Source: an uncultured bacterium (GTDB taxonomy: Bacteria; CSSED10-310; CALFER01). Taken from it: a stretch of 31,490 nt of DNA. The translations under genes were made by a program, and so were the position numbers. The stretch lies in NCBI GenBank assembly GCA_937951895.1, contig CALFER010000096.1, positions 1 to 31,490 of the forward strand. Direction: 5' to 3'. The notes under the pieces are model-generated. The model had not been told where the DNA came from and ran no database searches. It worked only from the letters and a program-made list of their open reading frames with translations. Within the stretch, counting starts at the first letter, position 1, and every line of letters starts with the position of its first letter. Below are positions 25,231 to 31,490 of the stretch, piece by piece.

Positions 25231-27150
25231 ATGAAACACGGTAAAGCAACAATTTGTCTATTGACTGTCATCGGATGCATCGCGTCGGGTCCTGCCGCAA
25301 TCGGCTCGAATGGCGATCTCTATGCCGACCTGATCATCGGTGCGTATCATGAGGATTATGACGGGCAGGTTGACACCGGAGTCTGTCATGTGTTGCAGGG
25401 AACGATTGCCGGTCTGACCGATCGGAACAATGCAATCTACACCCAGGAGATGCTCACGACGCTCGAAACCCACGAGGAAAACGACAGTTTTTCGTCAGAG
25501 CTGGCTTCGGGTGACTTCAATGGCGACACCTACTCGGATCTCGCGATCGGTGTCCCGCTCGAGTCCATCGGCGCGCTCCCGTATGCAGGGCTGGTCCATA
25601 TCCTCTATGGCTCGGAACTCGGCTACCAGCTCAATTCCCCTCAACCGCAATTCATTTCTCAGGATTCCGATGGCGTTCCCGGCGGTGCGGAAGCGGATGA
25701 TCGCTTCGGATGGTCTCTGGCCGCCGGCGATTTCAACCACGACGGCTTCGATGATCTCGCGGTCGGCGCTTCCGGCGAAGCTATCGGAGAACTGGAATGG
25801 GCCGGAGCGGTCTGGATTTTTCCGGGAAGCGCGGCCGGATTGGACCTGAACGCATCGCATTACTACGTTCAGAACAGCTTCGGATCCGAAAATCCAACCG
25901 AACAGTATGATGAGTTCGGGTCTGAACTGGCTGCCGGCGATATCAATGGCGATGGCTTCGCGGATCTCGTGATCGGTTCCACCGGCGAATCCATCGACGA
26001 GGCCACCAGCGGTCAGGGCTGCGTTCACGTCGTGTATGGCTCGGCGTCCGGTCTGAGTGAAACGGGAGCGGACTGTTTCTGGCAGGGCAGGGACGGCGAA
26101 ATCACCGGTGTTCCGGAAGAAAACGACCTGTTCGGGTATGCGATCACCACCGGCGATTACAATGCGGATGGATACGACGATCTGGCGGTTGGCGCTTACG
26201 GCGAGGACATTTCTGGCGCCGGCGAACTGACAGGCATCGTCCATGTCATCTACGGCTCATCGTCCGGCGTGACTCTCAGTGGCGATATCGCACTGTATCC
26301 CGGCGCGGAACGGGATCTGTTCGGGAAATCGCTGGCTTCGGGAAACATCGACGGCGATCGGTATGCGGATCTGATCGTCGGAGCGCCCGGAAAGGATTTC
26401 GACAGCCTCAATGGCGCCGGCGCAATGTATCTCTATTTTGGCTCCGCACAGGGCGTTCAGACAGCCGATCATGCCCGATATCAACAAGGTGAGGGGATCG
26501 TGCCGGGCGTTCCGGAATCCAACGCGTCGTTCGGATCCGCCGTTACGTGTGGAGATTTCGACGGAGACGGGTTTGGGGATGTGGCGGTTGCCGCGGAAGA
26601 TCAGACCGTGGACGCGCAACTCAGGGCCGGAACGGTGACGATACTGAGAGGGGCGCAATCCGGACTGGTCTCGACACGCGCGCAGGTCTGGTCTCAGAAC
26701 TCCGACGGGATAGCCGGAGCAGCGGAAGCAGACGATCATTTCGGCGGGGCACTGGCGGTCAGCAAACCCAGGACCGCCTCGTCGCGCTGCGCGAAGACAC
26801 GCGTATCGATCAGCATGCCGCACGATCTGTTTACTCCGGGAGACATCTGCGGGTGCTCCGTGACGGTGCATAACTCCGGGAGCGGCCCCGTCACCCGACC
26901 GCTCTTCGTCATTCTCGAAATCGCCGGCTCTTACTACTTCGCCCCCTCATTCGGCAGCTTCGACAATTATAGCTCGGCCTATCCGACTTTCCCCTCCGGA
27001 TCGACGCAGGTCCCGGTCCTGCCTCTCTTCGACTGGCCGACCGGCGCAGGAACGTTCGCGGCCTGCACCTGGTATGCGGCGATGACGAATCCGGCGATGA
27101 CCGATCTGTTCGGTGAGATGGGGTCATTCACGTTCGGTTGGGGCGAGTGA
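25231..27150 (+). CDS. Secreted FG-GAP/VCBS seven-repeat beta-propeller protein (paralog 2)
   Basis: Paralog of the preceding gene, 639 aa, same architecture: signal peptide (about 1-24), seven FG-GAP blades (for example GDFNGDTYSDLAIGVP, GDINGDGFADLVIGS, GDYNADGYDDLAVGA) and the same C-terminal domain with CGC, LFVILEIAG, YYFAPSFG and YPTFPSG, ending in WGE. The sixth blade's loop (GNIDGDRYADLIVG) starts with Asn, a conservative change. The start is the ATG at 25231 with AGAGGT upstream, 17 nt after the first paralog's stop, so both are in one transcript; an ATG 42 bases earlier lies inside the first gene and would spoil the signal peptide. Likely a tandem duplication that has since diverged. 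Confidence 0.85.
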   Translation: MKHGKATICLLTVIGCIASGPAAIGSNGDLYADLIIGAYHEDYDGQVDTGVCHVLQGTIAGLTDRNNAIYTQEMLTTLETHEENDSFSSELASGDFNGDTYSDLAIGVPLESIGALPYAGLVHILYGSELGYQLNSPQPQFISQDSDGVPGGAEADDRFGWSLAAGDFNHDGFDDLAVGASGEAIGELEWAGAVWIFPGSAAGLDLNASHYYVQNSFGSENPTEQYDEFGSELAAGDINGDGFADLVIGSTGESIDEATSGQGCVHVVYGSASGLSETGADCFWQGRDGEITGVPEENDLFGYAITTGDYNADGYDDLAVGAYGEDISGAGELTGIVHVIYGSSSGVTLSGDIALYPGAERDLFGKSLASGNIDGDRYADLIVGAPGKDFDSLNGAGAMYLYFGSAQGVQTADHARYQQGEGIVPGVPESNASFGSAVTCGDFDGDGFGDVAVAAEDQTVDAQLRAGTVTILRGAQSGLVSTRAQVWSQNSDGIAGAAEADDHFGGALAVSKPRTASSRCAKTRVSISMPHDLFTPGDICGCSVTVHNSGSGPVTRPLFVILEIAGSYYFAPSFGSFDNYSSAYPTFPSGSTQVPVLPLFDWPTGAGTFAACTWYAAMTNPAMTDLFGEMGSFTFGWGE

Positions 27151-27211
27151 GGTCGGTGTCGAACCTGAAAGAGTGAATTTCTTTCCACGCTTGCGATAAC
27201 TCCGAGTCTCT

Positions 27212-27247
27212 CATATCCTGTTCCTGTACTGAAAGGAGCAGGATATG
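27212..27247 (+). promoter_or_regulatory. Hairpin burying the start codon of the AAA+ gene
   Basis: CATATCCTG (27212-27220) is the perfect 9-bp complement of CAGGATATG (27239-27247), and the last three bases of the second arm are the start codon. The 18-nt loop carries the Shine-Dalgarno AAGGAG. Folding would hide the start codon while showing the ribosome site, a layout suited to translational control. Confidence 0.6.
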
Positions 27248-28561
27248 AGTCTTGATCCGATTCTGATTCAGACCTTGCGGGATGCCATTGCGGCGCATCC
27301 CGATAACGTTTCCCTGAGAAAGAATCTCGCCGGGCTACTTCTCGGTGATCAGGATTACTCCGGAGCGGAAACCGAATTCCGCCAGGCGCTCCTCGTCGCT
27401 CCGGAGGATCCCGACATCCTCCTGGGACTCGCCAGCGTGTATCTGAAGATCGAGCGGCGGTCGGTGGCCATCGTTATTCTGGAGGATCTCGTCAAAAAAA
27501 GCGCCGCCCCTCCGCATCTCATTCTTGCCGCTGAATCGCTCTTGGCTGAGATTTCCGGTTCGGTTCCGCCACGTGTAGAAACTCTGCGAAAATTCCCTGC
27601 ACCGATCGTTAAAAACACAACCGATGGTGAGGAGCTTCCCGATCTCGATTCTGATTCAGAACCTGATGAGGTGGCGCTCCCACCGCAGCAGAATGGCCCG
27701 GCGGTTCTTCGATCGACGATCCGTTTCGAGCATGTCGGAGGGATGGGGGATGTCAAAGAGGCAATCAGCCTGAAGATCATCCATCCGTTGAAGCATCCCG
27801 AGCTGTATCAGGCGTATGGAAAAAAGGCGGGAGGCGGCATATTGCTGTATGGTCCGCCGGGATGCGGAAAGACGTTTCTGGCGCGGGCGGCGGCCGGTGA
27901 GATCGACGCGTACTTCATGCCGATCGGGATTCATGAGGTTCTGGATCTGTATCTGGGGCAGAGTGAAAAGAATCTGCATGAGATCTTCGAGTGTGCCCGG
28001 AAGCATCCTCCGTGTGTGTTGTTTTTCGACGAGGTCGATGCGCTCGGAGCGCGCCGGAGTGATATGCGGGTTCAGGCGGGTCGGCATGTGATCAACCAGT
28101 TCCTGTCGGAAATGGACGGGTCGGTTGCATCGAATGACGGTGTACTGTTGCTGGGCGCGACGAATGCGCCCTGGCATATCGATCCGGCGTTCCGGCGGCC
28201 CGGCCGCTTTGACCGGATCATCTTCGTGCCGCCGCCGGATCCCGAAGCCCGTCATGCAATTCTCAGACTGATGCTGTCGGATCGGTTGATCGAACCGATT
28301 GATTATGAAAAAATCGTCAGGAAAACCGATTGTTTTTCGGGTGCTGATCTGAAGTCGGTTGTCGATCTGGCCACGGAAAGTCGTCTCAAACAGGCGATGA
28401 AATCCGGACGGGCGATGCCGATCACGCAGGCCGATCTGATGGAGGCTGCGGCTCGTGTGAAGCCATCGACACGGGAATGGCTGGCGTCGGCTCGAAACTA
28501 CATTCTGTACGCCAATCAGGATGGAATGTACGACGATGTCGCGAAGTATCTGAAGGTGTAG
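27245..28561 (+). CDS. TPR-AAA+ ATPase (Cdc48/FtsH-like ATPase domain)
   Basis: A 438-aa soluble ATPase. Residues 1-105 form about three TPR helix pairs for protein binding, followed by an acidic linker (125-145) with a DSDSEPDE stretch. The AAA+ domain (about 160-410) has Walker A GPPGCGKT (203-210), Walker B VLFFDEVDAL (258-267), sensor 1 GATNAPW with N307, the RRPGRFDR arginine-finger region (318-325) and FSGADLKSV in the small domain. It has no protease, DNA-binding or second ATPase domain, so it probably unfolds or remodels partners chosen by its TPRs. The start ATG follows AAGGAG and lies in a hairpin. 24 nt separate it from the TPR membrane gene, pointing to one operon with that gene and the PP2C phosphatase. 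Confidence 0.88.
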   Translation: MSLDPILIQTLRDAIAAHPDNVSLRKNLAGLLLGDQDYSGAETEFRQALLVAPEDPDILLGLASVYLKIERRSVAIVILEDLVKKSAAPPHLILAAESLLAEISGSVPPRVETLRKFPAPIVKNTTDGEELPDLDSDSEPDEVALPPQQNGPAVLRSTIRFEHVGGMGDVKEAISLKIIHPLKHPELYQAYGKKAGGGILLYGPPGCGKTFLARAAAGEIDAYFMPIGIHEVLDLYLGQSEKNLHEIFECARKHPPCVLFFDEVDALGARRSDMRVQAGRHVINQFLSEMDGSVASNDGVLLLGATNAPWHIDPAFRRPGRFDRIIFVPPPDPEARHAILRLMLSDRLIEPIDYEKIVRKTDCFSGADLKSVVDLATESRLKQAMKSGRAMPITQADLMEAAARVKPSTREWLASARNYILYANQDGMYDDVAKYLKV

Positions 28562-28585
28562 GGTCGAAACAGAGAGGACAGATGG

Positions 28586-29833
28586 ATGGAACAGGGGATT
28601 GAACGTGCGAGACTGATGATGCGGACGCGGAGGTTCGATCTGGCGGAAGCGCAGTTGCGGGAGTGCATCGCGCAGGACGCATCGGATCCTGAACCGCGTG
28701 CGTTGATGGCGCTGACTCTGGCGAATCTGGATCGTTACCGTGAGGCCATGGATGAGGCGCGTCATGCGGTTTCGCTGAATCCCGAACATCCCGGTTTTCA
28801 CTTCATTCTGGCCGTGGTGTTGCACGATACCGGGAATTATCCGGAGGCGATGCATTCGATCGATGAAGCGCTCAGGCTGAATGCGGATGATATCCGCTTC
28901 TTCCGCCTCAAAGCGAACATCCATCTCGCGCAGGCGCAATGGAAAGATGCGATACGCGTGGCGGAGCAGGGGTTGAGAATCGATCCCGAGGACGTGGATT
29001 GTGAAAACACGCGGGCGATCGCACTGGTCAAATCCGGACAGCCCGGACGAGCCGCCGAGTCGCTTCAGAACGCGCTCATGAGGGAGCCGGATAACGCGAT
29101 GTCGCATGCCAATCGCGGGTGGGCGAACCTGCACCTGCGGAAGTACGATGATGCGATGGACGGATTCCGTGAAGCGCTCAGACTCCAACCTGACTTCGAA
29201 TGGGCGCGTGAAGGCATCATCGAGTCATTCCGTGCGCGAAGCCGACTGTATCGTCCGATACTGGCCTATTTTCTGTGGATGTCCCGCCTGCCGCCACGAG
29301 TCAGAGGGCTTCTGGTGCTGGGACTCTTCATCCTCGCGAAAATCGCCCGAACTGCCATCCGATCGGATCCGGACCATCAGATCGTCTGGGGCATTGTCGG
29401 AATACTGTATGTTGTTTGGTTGTTTCTTTCCTGGACGGCTGTTCCGATGTTCAATCTCATGCTGCGGCTGGACAAGATCGCCCGTCGAGTCCTGCTCCCG
29501 GACGAAATCCGCGCATCGAATCTGGTTGGACTGTGTCTGGGGCTGGCGATCACGAGCGGCATTGCGGCGGCGCTGACGCATGCCCGTTTTCTGATCGCGA
29601 TTTCTGTGTTCGCGCTGTTTCTGCTCATTCCCACTGCCGGGATATTCTCGACACGCACCCCGAGACACCGTGCGATTCTGACTGGCATGACCGTTTTGAT
29701 GCTGATCAGTGCCGTGGCGGCGGTTGTGATGATCGGATTGGATACACCGGAATTCGCCTATCCGATCGCTGCCTTCGGTTCCCTGTTTCTTCTGTTCACG
29801 GTAAGTGCAAATTCACTGACGTTACGCGGATGA
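28586..29833 (+). CDS. TPR-repeat membrane protein
   Basis: A 415-aa protein with an N-terminal cytoplasmic TPR superhelix (about residues 1-205, roughly six repeats such as YREAMDEARHAVSLNPEHPGF and YDDAMDGFREALRLQPD). A membrane domain of five to six helices spans about residues 230-410. This joins a protein-binding scaffold to the inner membrane and could dock the AAA+ protein upstream, which also has TPRs. GAGAGG stands eight bases before the ATG. Its TGA overlaps a possible ATG of the phosphatase gene (ATGA at 29830). No enzyme motif is seen in the membrane part. Confidence 0.8.
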   Translation: MEQGIERARLMMRTRRFDLAEAQLRECIAQDASDPEPRALMALTLANLDRYREAMDEARHAVSLNPEHPGFHFILAVVLHDTGNYPEAMHSIDEALRLNADDIRFFRLKANIHLAQAQWKDAIRVAEQGLRIDPEDVDCENTRAIALVKSGQPGRAAESLQNALMREPDNAMSHANRGWANLHLRKYDDAMDGFREALRLQPDFEWAREGIIESFRARSRLYRPILAYFLWMSRLPPRVRGLLVLGLFILAKIARTAIRSDPDHQIVWGIVGILYVVWLFLSWTAVPMFNLMLRLDKIARRVLLPDEIRASNLVGLCLGLAITSGIAAALTHARFLIAISVFALFLLIPTAGIFSTRTPRHRAILTGMTVLMLISAVAAVVMIGLDTPEFAYPIAAFGSLFLLFTVSANSLTLRG

Positions 29834-29844
29834 TAGGTGACGAT

Positions 29845-31128
29845 ATGGAATTGAACAAACCGGGATTGAGTTCGGATACGAAATGCGAGTTGCTCATGAG
29901 GATGACGGATGAGATCCGCGATACGCTCGATCTGGATCTTATCCTGAACTACCTTCTCGATACCATTCACACCATCATCCCATTCGACGCGGCCGGCATC
30001 TTCGTTCTCAACCGCGCGATCGGAGATCTGATCCCGAACCGTGTACGAACCATCATCGCCGGTGTGGCTCAGCGCGGGTTTGATCCCGGACCTCCGGAAT
30101 ACGACATGATGCTGACCACCGGTGCCGGGATTATCGGGCATGTGATCCGGACTGCCGAGTCAGTGCTTGTCAGTGATGTTCGTCTGGACACCCGCTATGT
30201 CGAGGGGCGAAAATCCACACTCTCCGAGATCGCCGTGCCGATCATCAAACAGCAGCGCGCGATGGGTGCTCTCAACCTGGAAAGCGATCGCCCCGGAGCC
30301 TTTTCCACGCTCGACCTCGAGACGCTTCGTTTTTTCGCGATCACCGCAGGAATGGCGATTGACAAGGTTTTACTGCACCGGCAACTGATCGAAAAACAGC
30401 GAATCGAAGAGCAGATTCTCATGGCACGCGATGTCCAGACTCAGCTTCTTCCTCACGAAGCCCCTGTGATCGATGGATATGAAATCGACGGAATATGCAT
30501 CCCATGCCATCAACTCGGAGGGGATTACTTCGATTATCTTCCGATTCAAACAAACCGCTGGGGTCTCGTCGTAGCGGATGTTTCCGGAAAAGGAATCTCG
30601 GCCGCGCTGATCATGTCGGCCTTCCGCGCTCTGCTCCGTGCCAACATGCAGCAGAATCCGGATCCTTCGATAATCGGTGATGTTCTCAACAGCCAACTCC
30701 GCGAATCATCCCGGAAATCGGATTTTGTCACGGCGAGTTATGGGGTGTTGACTCCTGAAACCGGCGAGTTTCTTTATTCGAATTTCGGGAATACCCCTCC
30801 CGTATTGATCCGGGCGGATGGAAGCACCGAGGAGTTGATAGCGGGAGGACCGGTTCTGGGTGTGTTTCAGTCCGCGGACTACTCCAGGGCCGCATTGTTG
30901 CTCAAACCGGGCGATCTGGTGATGCTCTATACCGATGGTGTGATTGAATGTCTCGATCGGGAGGAAAACCAGTATGGTTTCGAGCGTCTCGTGGATGTTA
31001 CGCGCCGAACCCGGCATCTCACGCCCTGGGAGATCATCCAGGCGGTCATTCGATCGACGCGCGAGTTTACAGGGAATGAAGCGTATACGGACGATTTCAC
31101 GGTCATGATCCTTCGCTGTGTTCCGTAA
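29845..31128 (+). CDS. GAF-PP2C (SpoIIE/RsbU-type) serine phosphatase
   Basis: A 427-aa cytoplasmic phosphatase. A GAF sensor domain (about 25-175, with FDAAGIFVLN, GIIGHVIRT and VPIIKQQRAMGALNLES) joins through a helical linker (175-205) to a SpoIIE-type PP2C domain. Metal ligands are in place: GGDYFDY (D227), VVADVSGKG (D245), LYTDGVIE (D364) and YTDDFTVMIL (D416). The family removes phosphate from anti-anti-sigma (STAS) or similar proteins, but no STAS or RsbW-like gene is in the window. Two starts are possible: ATG 29845, preceded by AGGTGA, or ATG 29830, overlapping the previous stop by ATGA. I chose the first for its ribosome site; the difference is five residues. Third gene of the AAA+/TPR operon. 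Confidence 0.92.
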   Translation: MELNKPGLSSDTKCELLMRMTDEIRDTLDLDLILNYLLDTIHTIIPFDAAGIFVLNRAIGDLIPNRVRTIIAGVAQRGFDPGPPEYDMMLTTGAGIIGHVIRTAESVLVSDVRLDTRYVEGRKSTLSEIAVPIIKQQRAMGALNLESDRPGAFSTLDLETLRFFAITAGMAIDKVLLHRQLIEKQRIEEQILMARDVQTQLLPHEAPVIDGYEIDGICIPCHQLGGDYFDYLPIQTNRWGLVVADVSGKGISAALIMSAFRALLRANMQQNPDPSIIGDVLNSQLRESSRKSDFVTASYGVLTPETGEFLYSNFGNTPPVLIRADGSTEELIAGGPVLGVFQSADYSRAALLLKPGDLVMLYTDGVIECLDREENQYGFERLVDVTRRTRHLTPWEIIQAVIRSTREFTGNEAYTDDFTVMILRCVP

Positions 31129-31160
31129 TGCCCATCTGCTTCCGGAATGCGTCTCAGACA

Positions 31161-31189
31161 TTGCGTCGTTCCCTGTAAAAAGATACAAT
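31161..31189 (+). promoter_or_regulatory. Candidate promoter of the Asp-box gene
   Basis: TTGCGT (31161-31166) and TACAAT (31184-31189) are separated by 17 bases in the 128-nt gap after the phosphatase. The -10 is 5/6, the -35 poor. Confidence 0.35.
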
Positions 31190-31256
31190 CCGTATGATTA
31201 TTCGTTCGATGTTTCCGTGGACCGGGAAGGACAACAGCTTTCGGAGACAAGAGAGC

Positions 31257-31490
31257 ATGCAGAAGCATCAATTATTCGTATTGTCGGCAGTGGTGCTGAT
31301 CGGAGGTCTTTTCTTCCTCTCCGATCATGCTTCAGGTGCGGTATTCCGCGAAATCGGCCCGCGGGGGAACCTGTCCGGAACGTTTGCGGTGTCCCGGAGT
31401 TATCCCCGGTTGATCGTCCATCTGGATGAGGGGGTGGTGAACGTCAGCGAGGATTCCGGGGAATCGTGGAATGCAATCCCGGCGCCTCCA
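31257..31490 (+). CDS. Secreted Asp-box (BNR) repeat protein, 3' end outside the window
   Basis: The first 78 codons of a gene that runs off the right edge. ATG at 31257 is preceded by a purine-rich GAGACAAGAGAG stretch. A signal peptide is clear: MQKHQ, then a hydrophobic core FVLSAVVLIGGLFFL and a small-residue cleavage region SGA at about residues 26-28. Residues 65-72 read SEDSGESW, which fits the S-x-D-x-G-x-x-W Asp-box of BNR/sialidase-like propellers; such repeats come in series, so more are expected beyond the edge. The gene may be transcribed alone or with the preceding operon. Enzyme activity cannot be judged from this fragment. Confidence 0.75.
   Translation, partial: MQKHQLFVLSAVVLIGGLFFLSDHASGAVFREIGPRGNLSGTFAVSRSYPRLIVHLDEGVVNVSEDSGESWNAIPAPP

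Noticed and set aside
23292..27150. Could the repeated coding pattern be a DNA tandem repeat or mobile element
   Set aside because: The periodicity is at protein level (FG-GAP blades) with divergent nucleotides; no terminal repeats or transposase are present.

Overview
The window is G+C-rich DNA from a Gram-negative bacterium. A TonB-dependent outer-membrane receptor, several lipid-linked-sugar-type membrane glycosyltransferases and a complex I membrane arm support this. The mix of an ECF sigma factor translationally coupled to a Hanks-type Ser/Thr kinase, tandem secreted FG-GAP proteins and a GAF-PP2C phosphatase is typical of Acidobacteriota, PVC or poorly cultured candidate phyla, not Proteobacteria. 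I cannot name the phylum from sequence alone.

Layout. (1) 216-1812: an AbiE-type toxin-antitoxin pair on the minus strand with its own promoter and a direct-repeat candidate operator. (2) 1813-2234: an intergenic region with a large hexamer-built inverted repeat, then a GT-C membrane glycosyltransferase (2235-3824, plus) that collides tail-to-tail with the next operon. (3) 12144 down to 3816, minus: a promoter, nuoK-nuoL-nuoM-nuoN (four proton-pumping or membrane-arm subunits of NADH:quinone oxidoreductase) and, 28 nt further on, a 1003-residue uncharacterised membrane protein. (4) 17224 down to 12176, minus: a tight cluster of three GT-C transferases with a small single-domain PAS protein embedded in it. 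(5) 17309-19678, minus: a TonB-dependent receptor. (6) 19913-23151, plus: ECF sigma factor and membrane receptor kinase, overlapping by ATGA. (7) 23170-27150, plus: a near-consensus promoter and two paralogous secreted seven-repeat FG-GAP proteins sharing a Cys-containing C-terminal domain. (8) 27212-31128, plus: TPR-AAA+ ATPase, TPR membrane protein and GAF-PP2C phosphatase in one operon, headed by a hairpin that buries the start codon. (9) 31257-end: start of a secreted Asp-box (BNR) protein cut by the window edge.

Functional reading. Two signalling modules lie close together: sigma/kinase at 19.9-23.2 kb and AAA+/TPR/PP2C at 27.2-31.1 kb. They flank the secreted FG-GAP genes, and the sigma gene is divergent from the receptor gene. 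This arrangement fits phosphorylation-controlled expression of the cell surface, but that is inference. The strongest candidates for something undescribed are the 1003-aa protein attached to nuoKLMN, the AAA+/TPR/PP2C operon with its start-codon hairpin, the PAS protein inside the glycosyltransferase cluster, and the conserved C-terminal domain of the FG-GAP pair. No rRNA, tRNA, CRISPR array, insertion sequence or clear Rho-independent terminator was recognised.
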